From Helicobacter valdiviensis (GTDB taxonomy: Bacteria > Campylobacterota > Campylobacteria > Campylobacterales > Helicobacteraceae), in assembly GCF_003245365.1 (NCBI RefSeq), contig NZ_NBIU01000016.1, forward strand, positions 1 to 42,704: DNA of 42,704 nt, in the 5' to 3' direction. The notes under the pieces are model-generated. The model was not told the DNA's origin and made no database searches. It worked only from the letters and a program-made list of their open reading frames with translations. Shown piece after piece: positions 9,265-18,347 of this stretch (the first letter of the stretch is position 1; every line of letters starts with the position of its first letter). The position numbers were made by a program, and so were the translations under genes.

Positions 9265-10368
9265 TTACCACAACAATCCTTTAAAGAAAAGTGTTAAAAA
9301 ATATCCTGCAAATATAAGGATAAAACACAAGCTAAGAGCTAAACCAAATGCTTTACCACCAGTTTTAATAAACTTTTTAAAATCAATTTGCAAACCAAGT
9401 GCAGCCATTGCAAAAACAATACAAATAGAGCAAAGCAATTTTCCAAAATTAAGTAAAGATTCTATGCTAATGCCTAGAAAGATTATTTCTTTATGCTCGG
9501 ATAAAAATGTATTTAACACAATCACACCTAAAAACATAAATGCAAAATAGGGGATTTGGATTTGTTTTTTTGCATGGGATTGTGTAGAGCTAAGGGTATT
9601 GCTTCTAGCTACATAATAAGAAACAATCAGTAAAAAAGGCACAAGCATAATCACACGCATCATTTTTAAAATCACAGCAGCATTTGCAGCATTTTGAGAA
9701 AATGTAGGCGTCATATCTTTTGCCATTTGTGCAGCACCTGCAACATTTGCTACTTCATGTAAGGTAGCACCCATATAAATTCCCATACCGCTTCCATTGA
9801 TATTTGGGATTAATCCAGCACTAAAAGCTATGGGATATAAAAACATACAAATTAGCCCAAAAATCACTACAGTTCCTACTGCAACTACTCCTTTAAAGGT
9901 GTCAGATTTTAAAACAGATTCTAAGGCTAAAACCGCAGCGGCACCACATATCGCACTACCTGCTCCTACTAGCATAGAAGTTTCTTTATCTAGTTTGAAA
10001 ACTTTTATTCCTAAAAATATTGCACTAAAAAAGATAAGGCAAATAATAATAATAGCTAGTAGAACTCCATAAATCCCAATATTTGCAAGTTCGCTAAAGG
10101 TTACATTAAAACCATAGAGGATAATTCCAAGTCTTAAAAGCTTTTTTGCACTAAGTTGCACTCCTGCTTGTAAAGTGTGCTGGTATTTAAAAAACCAAGG
10201 CGACATAAGTGCTCCAATTAAAATAGCAAACGCAGTAGCTGCTAAATGTGTGCTTTCATAAATGGTTTTAGAATTTGCGAGTAAAAAAGCAGCAATTACA
10301 ATACAAGATACAAATGCTAAACCTCTTAAATTAGAAAGAAAAAATAATTTAAATGTGTGAAGTTTCAT
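9265..10368 (-). CDS. yeiH: YeiH family (UPF0324) putative sulfate/sulfonate exporter
   Basis: 367 residues with about ten hydrophobic segments. Family marks: LAATAFAILIGALMSP early, KLLRLGIILYGFNVTFSELA (about 75-94), GAGSAICGAAAVLALESVL (about 137-155), GMGIYMGATLHEVANVAGAA (about 193-212) and the late AMAALGLQIDFKKFI. The family is assigned as a putative sulfate exporter; the substrate is uncertain. The gene is divergent from a LysR regulator, the same arrangement as yeiH/yeiE in enterobacteria, so regulation by that neighbour is likely. Inner membrane protein. Confidence 0.85.
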   Translation of the reverse strand: MKLHTFKLFFLSNLRGLAFVSCIVIAAFLLANSKTIYESTHLAATAFAILIGALMSPWFFKYQHTLQAGVQLSAKKLLRLGIILYGFNVTFSELANIGIYGVLLAIIIICLIFFSAIFLGIKVFKLDKETSMLVGAGSAICGAAAVLALESVLKSDTFKGVVAVGTVVIFGLICMFLYPIAFSAGLIPNINGSGMGIYMGATLHEVANVAGAAQMAKDMTPTFSQNAANAAVILKMMRVIMLVPFLLIVSYYVARSNTLSSTQSHAKKQIQIPYFAFMFLGVIVLNTFLSEHKEIIFLGISIESLLNFGKLLCSICIVFAMAALGLQIDFKKFIKTGGKAFGLALSLCFILIFAGYFLTLFFKGLLW

Positions 10369-10393
10369 TGTGTTGTCCTAAAATTTTTTTATG

Positions 10394-10399
10394 ATTATA
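10394..10399 (-). promoter_or_regulatory. -10 promoter element of yeiH
   Basis: The minus strand reads TATAAT here, 25 bases upstream of the yeiH ATG. The inverted repeat at 10427-10459 lies upstream of it, where LysR-type activators usually bind. Confidence 0.55.
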
Positions 10400-10426
10400 T
10401 AGGATTTGCTTTAATTAAAAAAATAT

Positions 10427-10459
10427 ATTTATTTTATTAAAATGATTAGAAAAATAAAT
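10427..10459. promoter_or_regulatory. Candidate LysR operator, 9-bp inverted repeat
   Basis: Arms atttatttt and aaaataaat are perfect 9-bp inverses separated by 15 bases, lying in the divergent yeiH/lysR spacer and ending 16 bases before the regulator ATG. The position suits activation of yeiH and autorepression of the regulator. The AT-rich composition weakens the case. Confidence 0.45.
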
Positions 10460-10475
10460 TTATAGGGGTGAAGTT

Positions 10476-11363
10476 ATGAAGATAAGGGATTTGGAGATTT
10501 TTTTGGATTTATTAAAAACTAAAAGTCCTACAATCACTGCACAAAATTTTAAAATCACACAGCCTAATGTATCTGTGATTATTAAAAATATTGAAAATAT
10601 GATAGGCACTCCGTTATTTGAACGCTTAGGCAAGAAACTAATGCCAACGCCCAAAGCTTTATTTTTAGGAGGTATGTGGCTTGAGGTGGTGCAAAACTAT
10701 TATAAAAGCTTAGAAGTGCTCTTAGAAGATGATTTGTGTTTAGGAGAGCTTAAAGTCGCTTCTACGCATACTATAGGGGAATATTTTTTGCCTAAAATTC
10801 TTTTTGATTTTGCCAAAAAGTATCCCAAAGTAAAGATTAATGCCCAAATTTATAATACGCAAGAATGTTTGAAGCTTTTAAAAATGGGGAATGTGGATTT
10901 AGCTATCATTGAGGGAGAAATCAGTAAAGAACAAGCAAAAAGTGAGGGTTTTAAACGCGAAGTTTTGTGTAAAGATGAGCTTGTTGTAGCAACGAGTGAT
11001 TTTATTTTGGCCTCACGCGAACATTATATTGATGCATTGCTAGACAAAGCGTGGATTTTTAGGGAATATGGTTCAGGGCTTAGAGAGCGATTTTTGCGAG
11101 AACTTGGGAATATTGGAAGAGAAATTCCTATTTTTTTGGAGCTAGATAGAATTAGTGCAATTAAGGATTTGGTAATTTCTCGTGGGGCCTTGGCGGTTTT
11201 TTCTAAAATGGCAATTAAAAAGGAGCTTGAAGAGGGCATACTCTTTCCTTTGCAAATTATAAATTTAGATTTAGAAAGAGAATTCCTTATACTAGAGCGA
11301 GAGAGCCAAATTCCAAATGGAGCTTTGGAGCGTTTTAGAGAATTTTTGGAATCTTGGATATAA
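10476..11363 (+). CDS. LysR family transcriptional regulator
   Basis: 295 residues, normal LTTR length. The N-terminal winged helix-turn-helix is clear: LEIFLDLLKTKSPTITAQNF, then TQPNVSVIIKNIENMIGTPL and FERLGKKLMPTPKA (residues about 5-67). The effector domain follows, with GELKVASTHTIGEYFLPKIL (about 90-109). By pattern and context it resembles YeiE/CysB-like regulators that control the divergent yeiH exporter. The effector is unknown. Start: ATG preceded by tataggggtgaagtt. Confidence 0.88.
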   Translation: MKIRDLEIFLDLLKTKSPTITAQNFKITQPNVSVIIKNIENMIGTPLFERLGKKLMPTPKALFLGGMWLEVVQNYYKSLEVLLEDDLCLGELKVASTHTIGEYFLPKILFDFAKKYPKVKINAQIYNTQECLKLLKMGNVDLAIIEGEISKEQAKSEGFKREVLCKDELVVATSDFILASREHYIDALLDKAWIFREYGSGLRERFLRELGNIGREIPIFLELDRISAIKDLVISRGALAVFSKMAIKKELEEGILFPLQIINLDLEREFLILERESQIPNGALERFREFLESWI

Positions 11364-11660
11364 ATTCTAAGATTAGGCTTGCAAAATTTATGAAATTTCA
11401 CAATTTTCATTTTAGATTTTAGGCAATGGGTTTTAAAAAGCAAAATGTTTGAATGTTAAAATTTTAAAAGGAACTGCCAAAATTGTGATGATTTTAGAAA
11501 ATAAATTTTAATGGCAAAAACAAAATATAAAACTAATTGCAAGAAAATTAAGGTTTTAAATTTTGGGAGTTTTGATTTATGGGGTGGCTTGTAAAAATAC
11601 AGCAACTTTTTATCATGAATGTAAAATGATATTGTTAGAAAGGGTGTGGGTAAAGATTTT
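11364..11660. other. Gap of about 300 bp between lysR and trpS
   Basis: No credible reading frame. The stretch ends in a strong plus-strand terminator, so either the LysR transcript has a long 3' tail or a short plus-strand RNA begins within the gap. No clear promoter could be fixed. Confidence 0.4.
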
Positions 11661-11690
11661 AATGGGGTTTAAATAAGCCCCATTTTTTCT
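11661..11690 (+). terminator. Plus-strand intrinsic terminator overlapping the trpS 3' end
   Basis: Perfect 7-bp stem aatgggg/ccccatt with a 10-base loop, followed by attttttctttt. The T run is on the plus strand, so it ends transcription from the lysR side, although it overlaps the last codons and stop of trpS on the opposite strand. Confidence 0.75.
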
Positions 11691-12664
11691 TTTGCTTCTT
11701 TATAGGTTGCTTGTGCGATACTTCTTGCGTGTTCTGCACCTTCTTTTAGAATCTTTTGCAAATATTCTTTTTCGTTTGTGAGTTTTAGATAAGTTTCGCG
11801 AATGGGTTTTAAACCTTCAATCACAGCTTCAGCAACTTTTGTTTTTAAATCTCCATAGCCTTTACCTGCAAAATCGCTTTCAATTTTTTCTTTGCTTTCT
11901 TTAGTGAAGCATTGATAGATAGTAAGGAGATTATAAACCCCAGCTCTTTCTTTATCAAATGCGATAATTCCCTCGCTATCTGTAGTGGCTTTTTTGAATT
12001 TTTTTATAATTGTGTCGCTATCATCTAAAAGTGCGATGAGGTGATTTGGTTTATCTCCAGAGCTTTTACTCATTTTTTTAGTAGGATCATCTAGTCCCAT
12101 AATCCTTGCACCCTCACTTTGAATGAGAGGTTCTGGAACGATAAAGAGTTCTCCATAATCGCGATTAAATTTAATTGCCGTATCCCGTGCTAACTCTATA
12201 TGTTGTTTTTGATCCTCACCTACAGGAACAAGATGGCTTTTATAGAGTAGAATATCTGCACTCATTAAATTAGGATAATTAAACAATCCTGCAAAAATAT
12301 TTTTTGGATTTTTTTGACTTTTGTCTTTAAATTGTGTCATACGGCTTAAATCCCCCATAGGAGTGATACAAGTTAGCAACCAAGCAAGCGAGGTGTGTTC
12401 TTGCACTTCAGATTGGATAAAAAGGGTGGATTTTTTAGGATCAATCCCACAAGCTAGGAGCATTGCACAAAGCTCATAGGTTTTTTCTTTTAAGATTTTT
12501 GGATCTTGAGGGATTGTGATTGCATGGGAATTTACTACACAGAAGATGTTTTCATATAAATCTTGACGATCCACCCAGTTTTTTACAGCACCTAGATAGT
12601 TTCCTAGATGGATATTGCCTGTTGGCTGTATGCCTGAAAATACTCTTAATTGTTCTTTTGACAT
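11669..12664 (-). CDS. trpS: Tryptophanyl-tRNA synthetase
   Basis: 331 residues, a standard short bacterial TrpRS. Class I signatures are intact: [18 protein letters not shown] (HIGH-type, residues about 10-27) and [14 protein letters not shown] (KMSKS, about 196-209). [13 protein letters not shown] and [14 protein letters not shown] are typical active-site segments. It charges tRNA-Trp in the cytoplasm. Its 3' end overlaps a plus-strand terminator. In H. pylori trpS lies close to secG-frr-pyrE as here; msrP and msrQ separate them in this genome. Confidence 0.97.
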   Translation of the reverse strand: MSKEQLRVFSGIQPTGNIHLGNYLGAVKNWVDRQDLYENIFCVVNSHAITIPQDPKILKEKTYELCAMLLACGIDPKKSTLFIQSEVQEHTSLAWLLTCITPMGDLSRMTQFKDKSQKNPKNIFAGLFNYPNLMSADILLYKSHLVPVGEDQKQHIELARDTAIKFNRDYGELFIVPEPLIQSEGARIMGLDDPTKKMSKSSGDKPNHLIALLDDSDTIIKKFKKATTDSEGIIAFDKERAGVYNLLTIYQCFTKESKEKIESDFAGKGYGDLKTKVAEAVIEGLKPIRETYLKLTNEKEYLQKILKEGAEHARSIAQATYKEAKEKMGLI

Positions 12665-12700
12665 TGCTTTACCTTGAAATTGAATGAATTTTTGCTAGGG

Positions 12701-12706
12701 ATTATA
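12701..12706 (-). promoter_or_regulatory. -10 promoter element of trpS
   Basis: The minus strand reads gTTATAATccc with TATAAT at 12706-12701, 36 bases upstream of the trpS ATG. No obvious -35 box. Confidence 0.55.
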
Positions 12707-12805
12707 ACTAAATTTTATTGAAACAAAACGCAAAAATAAAATGGTTGCTTAATGGTTTAGGAAAATTTTGTATGATTTATGATTAATTTTTAAAAAGAGC
12801 AGAGC

Positions 12806-13807
12806 ATGAAATCATATTTTTATAAAAAAGCAGATAAAAAAGAATTAACCAAAATTACACAAGAGAATATTTTTAACAAAAGGCGTGAATTTTTAAAACT
12901 GGGTGCTGGAAGTATGGCGGTTCTCTTAGGCTTAGAAGAACTTTTAGCAAAAACCCTAGATACTAAAAATATTATAAATCCTTTCCATTACGAAGCTTTT
13001 AGTGAGGCTGAAGCATTAAGGATTAATGGAGGGATTTTAGAGCCTACCTTAGAAGAGATTGCTACAAGCTACAATAATTTTTATGAATTTGGTTACTCTA
13101 AAAGTGATCCTAAAGAAAATTCTAAAGATTTTAAAAGCACTCCTTGGAAAATAGAAGTAACAGGCGAAGTTGAGAAGCCTTTTAGCATAGATTTAGAAGA
13201 TTTGATAGCAAAAATGCATTTAAAAGAACGCATATATCGTTTTAGATGTGTAGAGGCTTGGAGTATGGTAATACCTTGGATTGGGTTTGAGCTAAGGGAA
13301 TTTATTGAGTTTGCAAAGGTAAAAAGTAGTGCAAAATATATAAAATTTAGCACTAAATACGATCCTAGTATGTTTCCTATGCAAGGAAGTGTTTTGGGTG
13401 TGAGTAAGAGTTTTTTGCCTTTTCCTTATGAAGAAGCATTAAGATTAGATGAGGCAAAAATCCCATTAACACTTTTAGCAGTAGGTATGTATGGTAAGCC
13501 ATTAAGTCCGCAAAATGGAGCACCTATAAGACTTGTTGTTCCTTGGAAATATGGCTATAAGATGATAAAATCTATTGATAAAATTGAGTTTTTAACCTCA
13601 CAACCTCTTAGCACTTGGGAAGCACAAAATCCAAAAGAATATGGCTTTTATGGGAATGTAGATCCTAGTGTCTCTCACCCTAGATGGTCGCAAAGTAGCG
13701 AAAGAGTAATAGGTCAAAGAGGGCGTGTAAGAACGCTTTATCTAAATGGTTATGCAAAAGAAGTAGAGCATCTTTATGCGGGGCTTGATAGAAAAAAACT
13801 TTATTAA
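12806..13807 (+). CDS. msrP: MsrP, molybdopterin methionine-sulfoxide reductase
   Basis: 333 residues, family length. A twin-arginine signal (NKRREFLKLGAGSMAVLLG, residues about 25-43) exports the folded cofactor-loaded enzyme. The cofactor-binding Cys is in YRFRCVEAWSMVIPWIGFEL (about 142-161). NGAPIRLVVPWKYGYKMIKS and the C-terminal PRWSQSSERVIG are also characteristic. MsrP repairs oxidised periplasmic methionines, with electrons from membrane haem protein MsrQ, encoded 12 bases downstream. Confidence 0.93.
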   Translation: MKSYFYKKADKKELTKITQENIFNKRREFLKLGAGSMAVLLGLEELLAKTLDTKNIINPFHYEAFSEAEALRINGGILEPTLEEIATSYNNFYEFGYSKSDPKENSKDFKSTPWKIEVTGEVEKPFSIDLEDLIAKMHLKERIYRFRCVEAWSMVIPWIGFELREFIEFAKVKSSAKYIKFSTKYDPSMFPMQGSVLGVSKSFLPFPYEEALRLDEAKIPLTLLAVGMYGKPLSPQNGAPIRLVVPWKYGYKMIKSIDKIEFLTSQPLSTWEAQNPKEYGFYGNVDPSVSHPRWSQSSERVIGQRGRVRTLYLNGYAKEVEHLYAGLDRKKLY

Positions 13808-13819
13808 AAAGGTTGTAAA

Positions 13820-14362
13820 TTGGCAATAAGAAAATGGGTGGAGATTTTTTTAATCATTGGTATTTGTTATCTTGCATGGCAGATAGTTTTGAAGCTAGAA
13901 GCACAAAATGCAACTTTGATAGATCCTTTAGCAAGTTTATATGTATATAGTGGTTGGATAGGTTTTATATTAATTGTGGCTTCTTTAATAGTATTTGCTC
14001 CTTTTAAGAAAAGCTTTGGAATTTTGGGGTTTGTTAGTGTTTTTATCCATTTTTTAATTTTTCTCTACCTAGATTTTAATTTTGATTTTGCCTTAATTTT
14101 GGAGGAATTAGGGGGTAAAACTTATCTTTATTTTGGGATTTTTAGCTTTTTATTTTTGTGTATTTGTATGGGGGCTACATTTTTTAAGGTTTTTAGATTT
14201 TATTATCTTGTTTATGGGGCAATTTTTTTAGCAAGTTTGCATATTGTTTTGATTCAAAAAGTGCTAAGCTTAAAAATTATAGGGATTTTTAGTTTTGTGG
14301 GAGTATTGCTCTTATACAAGATTTTAAAAGCTTACAAAAAGATAAATTCAAAAACATTTTAG
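13820..14362 (+). CDS. msrQ: MsrQ-like haem-binding membrane subunit
   Basis: 180 residues with about six membrane segments, short and divergent but in the right place directly after msrP. Candidate haem ligands are histidines in VSVFIHFLIFLYLD (about 74-87) and IFLASLHIVLIQK (about 138-150). The latter two segments resemble the ferric-reductase-like membrane domain of YedZ/MsrQ. The start is TTG; aaaaggttgtaaat precedes it. The name rests partly on context. Confidence 0.75.
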   Translation: MAIRKWVEIFLIIGICYLAWQIVLKLEAQNATLIDPLASLYVYSGWIGFILIVASLIVFAPFKKSFGILGFVSVFIHFLIFLYLDFNFDFALILEELGGKTYLYFGIFSFLFLCICMGATFFKVFRFYYLVYGAIFLASLHIVLIQKVLSLKIIGIFSFVGVLLLYKILKAYKKINSKTF

Positions 14363-14418
14363 ACTTCTATTATAAAATTTTTGCTAGAATGGCAAGAATT
14401 TTTTTTAGAAGGTTATTG

Positions 14419-14802
14419 ATGATTAGCATTTTATTGGTGTTGCAGTTTGTTTTAGCGGTAATTATTACTATTGTGGTTTTATTGCAAAAGAGTTCTAGTA
14501 TTGGATTAGGTGCTTATAGTGGGAGCAATGAAAGTTTATTTGGAGCAAAAGGGCCTGCAGGGTTTTTAGCAAAGCTCACTTTTGTTTTAGGGGTTTTATT
14601 TGTGATAAATACAATAGCTTTAGGCTATTTATATACAAAAGATTCCAAAAGTTCTATTGTGGATAATATGGTTGTGCCTAGCACACAAGCACCTGTTGCA
14701 CCAAGTGTGCCAAATGTGCCTGTAGCTAATGAAGGAAATACTACTAGCACACAAGCGCCTAGCACACCGAGTGTAGCTCCACAAAACCCATCACAAAATT
14801 AA
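14419..14802 (+). CDS. secG: Preprotein translocase subunit SecG
   Basis: About 127 residues. The frame is open further upstream to 14389, but the ATG at 14419 is preferred because agaagg lies 6 bases before it and the protein then begins like other epsilon-proteobacterial SecG. The first membrane segment is followed by VVLLQKSSSIGLGAYSGSNE and SLFGAKGPAGFLAKLT, then a second membrane segment. The C-terminal 45 residues are a low-complexity tail rich in P, S, T and V. SecG is part of the SecYEG channel. Confidence 0.93.
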   Translation: MISILLVLQFVLAVIITIVVLLQKSSSIGLGAYSGSNESLFGAKGPAGFLAKLTFVLGVLFVINTIALGYLYTKDSKSSIVDNMVVPSTQAPVAPSVPNVPVANEGNTTSTQAPSTPSVAPQNPSQN

Positions 14803-14818
14803 TTTTTAAGGAAAATAA

Positions 14819-15379
14819 ATGAGTTTGCAAGAGATTTATACCCATACGCAAGATACGATGAATAAGAGCATTGAGGCTATGAAAAAAGAGTTTGGAACTC
14901 TTAGGAGTGGTAAAGTGTCTATTAGTATTTTAGATCATATTAGGATAGATTATTATGACACTCCAACACCTCTTAATCAAGTGGGATCAGTAATTGCACA
15001 AGATGCAAGCACGATTGTAATTACTCCATGGGAGAAAAATTTACTTAAAGATATTGAAAGAGCTATCCAAGAGGCAAATATTGGAGTAAATCCTAATAAT
15101 GATGGTGAAACTATTAAATTATTTTTCCCTCCTATGACAAGTGAGCAAAGAAAAGAAATTGCAAAAGAAGCTAAAAATATCGGTGAGAAAGCAAAAGTAG
15201 CTATTAGAAATATTAGAAAAGATTCTAATGACAAGATAAAAAAGCTAGAAAAAGATAAAGCAATTAGCGAAGATGAATCCAAAAAAGGACAAGATGAAAT
15301 CCAAAAATTTACCGATAATGCAGTCAAAAAAATTGATGAGCTTGTAAAACATAAAGAAGAAGAATTGCTAAAAATTTAA
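14819..15379 (+). CDS. frr: Ribosome recycling factor
   Basis: 186 residues. Family features are complete: [20 protein letters not shown] near the start, [18 protein letters not shown] (about 64-81), [18 protein letters not shown] (about 87-104), and the C-terminal helices. Frr splits post-termination ribosomes with EF-G. It starts 16 bases after secG and is followed 9 bases later by pyrE; the secG-frr-pyrE order is conserved in Helicobacter. Confidence 0.97.
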   Translation: MSLQEIYTHTQDTMNKSIEAMKKEFGTLRSGKVSISILDHIRIDYYDTPTPLNQVGSVIAQDASTIVITPWEKNLLKDIERAIQEANIGVNPNNDGETIKLFFPPMTSEQRKEIAKEAKNIGEKAKVAIRNIRKDSNDKIKKLEKDKAISEDESKKGQDEIQKFTDNAVKKIDELVKHKEEELLKI

Positions 15380-15388
15380 GGGGATATT

Positions 15389-15997
15389 ATGGATATTGCA
15401 AAAATTTATAAAGATGCAAATGCACTTTTAGAAGGGCATTTTTTGCTTAGCAGTGGCAAGCATTCTCCTTTCTATCTACAGTCTGCAAAAGTATTAGAAA
15501 ATCCACAAATTGCTGAAGTTTTAGCAAAAGAGCTTGCAACAATTATCCAAAAAAGTGGAATACAAATAGATTGTGTTTGCTCTCCAGCCCTTGGTGGAAT
15601 TTTAGCAGGGTATGAGCTTGCGCGTGCTCTTAAAGTGCGTTTTATTTTCACAGAGCGTGTGAATGGTAAAATGTGTTTAAGAAGAGGATTTGAGGTTAAA
15701 AAGGGAGAAAAAATCTTAGTTTGTGAGGATATTATCACTACAGGAGGTTCTGCATTAGAGAGTGCAGAAGAGGTGAGTAAATTAGGAGCACAAGTGGTTG
15801 CTTATGCAGCTTTGGCAAATAGAGGGATTTGCACCCGTTATGAAGGAGAGAAAGGAAGTGGAGAGGGCTGTAAATTAGATTCTAATTTACCTCTTTTTGC
15901 TTTGGGTGATTTTGTCTTTGAAACTTATGAAGCAGATAATTGTCCTCTTTGTAAAGAAGGTAGTGAAGCATATAAGCCAGGAAGTCGCGGTAATTAA
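15389..15997 (+). CDS. pyrE: Orotate phosphoribosyltransferase
   Basis: 202 residues. The PRPP-binding loop is [17 protein letters not shown] (about 110-126). [16 protein letters not shown] and [18 protein letters not shown] are conserved type I PRTase segments, with [17 protein letters not shown] as the catalytic loop region. It makes OMP from orotate and PRPP in pyrimidine synthesis. Ribosome binding site aaggggatatt. The last base of its stop codon is the first base of the next ATG. Confidence 0.96.
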   Translation: MDIAKIYKDANALLEGHFLLSSGKHSPFYLQSAKVLENPQIAEVLAKELATIIQKSGIQIDCVCSPALGGILAGYELARALKVRFIFTERVNGKMCLRRGFEVKKGEKILVCEDIITTGGSALESAEEVSKLGAQVVAYAALANRGICTRYEGEKGSGEGCKLDSNLPLFALGDFVFETYEADNCPLCKEGSEAYKPGSRGN

Positions 15998-16473
15998 TGC
16001 AAAACCTTAGATGGCGTGAGCTAAAGAATTCTAAAACCCTTAAAAACTCTAAAGAAGTGCAAAATAAAGATGATAGGAATTTTGCCACTTTTATAGAGAG
16101 AGGAAAAGCACAAGTTATTGATACTTTTATGATTTATCTTCCTCTTTTGTATTTTATGACTTATGTAGTTGTAGGAAGTGCTAAAGGGTTTAGGGACTCT
16201 CCTTGGGCGCCTTTAGCGGCAGTTTTGGTTTATGCACTCATTGCTTCTATACTTTTGGCTTATAAAGGGCAAACTCCAGGGAAAAAGGCTTATGATTTAT
16301 GGGTTGTAAGAGAAGATGGTAAAAAAGTAACCTTTCTTTTTGCATTTCTTAGATTTATTGCTTTTTGCCTTTCTGGAATGAGTCTTATAGGGATTTTAAT
16401 GCCTTTATGGCGTAAAGATAAAAAGGCATTGCACGATTTTTTGTTAAAAACTGTAGTAATTAAAAAAGGTTAA
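15997..16473 (+). CDS. RDD family membrane protein
   Basis: 158 residues. A basic N-terminal stretch is followed by RGKAQVIDTFMIYLPLLYF, the conserved R..A..D start of the RDD domain. There are three hydrophobic segments, with GQTPGKKAYDLWVVREDG between the second and third and KKALHDFLLKT at the end. Function is unknown for most members. It overlaps pyrE by one base, and in H. pylori an uncharacterised gene (HP1258) occupies the same place. Confidence 0.85.
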   Translation: MQNLRWRELKNSKTLKNSKEVQNKDDRNFATFIERGKAQVIDTFMIYLPLLYFMTYVVVGSAKGFRDSPWAPLAAVLVYALIASILLAYKGQTPGKKAYDLWVVREDGKKVTFLFAFLRFIAFCLSGMSLIGILMPLWRKDKKALHDFLLKTVVIKKG

Positions 16474-16540
16474 TTTTTTATTAAAAGTTTTTAGGGCATA
16501 ATGCCTATAACTTTTCACAAATTATTTGGAGATATGAATT

Positions 16541-17224
16541 ATGGATGGTAGATTATTTACATTTGCTGGGCTAATAAGCCACGATCATGATTTTATTATT
16601 GCGATACACACGGTTTTGATTGCAATTATTGCATTAATTTTAGCTAAACTTGCCACTTCAAAAATGCAAGTTGTTCCAGGTGCTATCCAAAATGTATTTG
16701 AGACATTTTTGGGCGGTGTTATTTTTATGGCAAAAGATGTAATTGGTGAAGAAAAGGCTAGAAAATACTTGCCATTAACTGCTACTTTAGCGTTTTTTGT
16801 GTTTTTGGCTAATTTTATTGGTATTATTCCAGGTTTTGAAGCACCTTCATCAAGTCTTAGTTTCACCCTAACTTTAGCGGCTTTAGTTTTTGTGTATTAC
16901 AATTTTGAGGGAATTAGAACTTTTGGTGTTGGAAAGTATTTTGCACATTTTGCAGGACCTGTAAAAATGTTAGCACCTTTGATGTTTCCTATTGAGATTA
17001 TTTCACATTGCTCAAGATTAGTTTCGCTCTCTTTCCGTTTGTTTGGTAATATTAAGGGCGATGATATGTTCTTGCTTGTAATGTTAATGTTGGCTCCTTG
17101 GGTTGCCCCATTACCAGCATTTTTAATTCTTACATTTATGGCTTTTTTGCAAGCATTTATTTTTATGATTTTAACTTATGTATTTTTAGCAGGTGCTGTT
17201 TTAGAGAGTGAAGAGGCACATTAA
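16541..17224 (+). CDS. atpB: F0F1 ATP synthase subunit a
   Basis: 227 residues with five or six membrane helices. The functional Arg for proton translocation is in [19 protein letters not shown] (about 161-179). The late segment [20 protein letters not shown] contains the conserved polar Gln. It forms the proton half-channels against the c-ring. Ribosome binding site tttggagatatgaatt. It stands apart from other atp genes, as in other Campylobacterota. A small palindrome, ggcataatgcc (16495-16505), lies upstream near the likely promoter. Confidence 0.97.
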   Translation: MDGRLFTFAGLISHDHDFIIAIHTVLIAIIALILAKLATSKMQVVPGAIQNVFETFLGGVIFMAKDVIGEEKARKYLPLTATLAFFVFLANFIGIIPGFEAPSSSLSFTLTLAALVFVYYNFEGIRTFGVGKYFAHFAGPVKMLAPLMFPIEIISHCSRLVSLSFRLFGNIKGDDMFLLVMLMLAPWVAPLPAFLILTFMAFLQAFIFMILTYVFLAGAVLESEEAH

Positions 17225-17774
17225 AAGCTATCTTATTAGTGATCCAAATTTATATCCCAAAGAACAAAAGGAGTTTTGCTCCTTTTATAGTAAGATTTTA
17301 GATACTTACCAAATAGATTTTGCTTGCTATCGCGATAAAAGCGGGCAATACAATCTAAAACTTCTTGAAACCTTTTTAAAACTTAATGCAAAATACAAAA
17401 TCCCCTCTTTGATAAATAGTGATTATGATTTAGCATTTAGGCTCGGTTTTGATGGGCTACATTGTAATTCTTTGCAAATAGATTTGATACCGCAAGCAAA
17501 AGCAAAAAATCTTTTAGTTTTTTTTAGCGCACATAATGAAAATGAGCTTAAAGAAGCCTTTAAAAAAGGAGCAGACGCCATTACTTTTAGTCCTATTTTT
17601 CATTCTCCAAATAAGGGGGAACCCTTAGGAGTGGAGGAGCTAGAAAGAATTGTCAAGAATAATCCTCATATAAATATTATAGCCTTAGGTGGTATTGTTA
17701 GCAAGGAGCAAATACAAAAAATCTCACATATTCCACTTTTTGCTTATGCTTCTATTAGATATTTTGTTTCTTAA
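17208..17774 (+). CDS. ThiE/TenI-like TIM-barrel protein
   Basis: 188 residues, slightly short for ThiE (about 210). C-terminal features fit the thiamine-phosphate-synthase/TenI fold: [20 protein letters not shown] (about 123-142) is the phosphate-loop region, and [14 protein letters not shown] (about 160-173) is the second phosphate site. [10 protein letters not shown] replaces the typical GVHLGQ strand. Whether it makes thiamine phosphate or acts like TenI cannot be told. The assigned start is GTG, overlapping atpB by 17 bases; no better start was seen, so it is translationally coupled to atpB. Confidence 0.75.
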   Translation: MKRHIKSYLISDPNLYPKEQKEFCSFYSKILDTYQIDFACYRDKSGQYNLKLLETFLKLNAKYKIPSLINSDYDLAFRLGFDGLHCNSLQIDLIPQAKAKNLLVFFSAHNENELKEAFKKGADAITFSPIFHSPNKGEPLGVEELERIVKNNPHINIIALGGIVSKEQIQKISHIPLFAYASIRYFVS

Positions 17775-17842
17775 AATTTTGTTTGTGTAGAGAGTAAATA
17801 TTTAATGGAATATTTTGGTATAAAGATAATCGCATTTGTTTA

Positions 17843-18238
17843 TTATTTTTGTATGGCACTATTTTGAAAATATTCCTCTAAAATTTTTATAATTTTTTGT
17901 ATTTGCAGGGCTCTTGAATCATTTTTTATAATCCAATTTTCTAATTCTTTTGGCTTGTCTAGCAAGTCTTTGGGAAGATTTTCATTAGGATAATCTAATA
18001 AATCTTGCACATAGGCTTTAAAATCTTCTTTGGCTTTTGTAATGTCTTCTTTTCTAAGTTCCACCCCATTTTGTAAAAGTTTTTTTAAATCTTGCATAAA
18101 ATCTTCATTAAGCCCAAAACATATTACAATCTCCTCATCGCAATCTTGTGCTTGGATGTATAGAGGTGCTATTTGTCCTAAAAGTTTTTCTAATTTTTCT
18201 CTTTTGGATTTAAAGAGATTTTTTAGTTTTTGTATCAT
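17843..18238 (-). CDS. Uncharacterised 131-residue protein
   Basis: Mostly helical, charged, no signal peptide. N-terminus basic (MIQKLKNLFKSKREKLEKLL), then a short beta-rich segment (EEIVICFGLNEDFMQDL), then helices. No family recognised. Its ATG follows directly on the remnant of a repeat-protein paralogue (18239-18347), and its likely ribosome binding site, cataggataaaac, lies inside that remnant. Transcription probably comes from the inherited promoter at 18381-18386. Belongs to the accessory island. Confidence 0.6.
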   Translation of the reverse strand: MIQKLKNLFKSKREKLEKLLGQIAPLYIQAQDCDEEIVICFGLNEDFMQDLKKLLQNGVELRKEDITKAKEDFKAYVQDLLDYPNENLPKDLLDKPKELENWIIKNDSRALQIQKIIKILEEYFQNSAIQK

Positions 18239-18347
18239 GTTTTATCCTATGATATGATTTTTAACATTTTAAAATTATCTTTGCTAATATTCATTGTAAA
18301 GTGCTTTACAACTTTCTAGATTTTATGATATTGGCAATATTTTACAT
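18239..18347 (-). pseudogene. 5' remnant of a paralogue of the 746-residue repeat protein
   Basis: Read on the minus strand, the first 100 bases align with the start of the gene at 21144 (for example AAAATATTGC, AAAATCTAGA and TTAGCAAAGA are shared), roughly three quarters identical. Codon 2 is changed from CAA to TAA and there are indels, so it cannot be translated. The rest of the gene is gone; the 131-residue gene begins at the break. Confidence 0.75.

Noticed and set aside
14389-14418. Upstream start for SecG giving ten extra residues
   Set aside because: The ATG at 14419 has a better ribosome binding site and gives the usual N-terminus.
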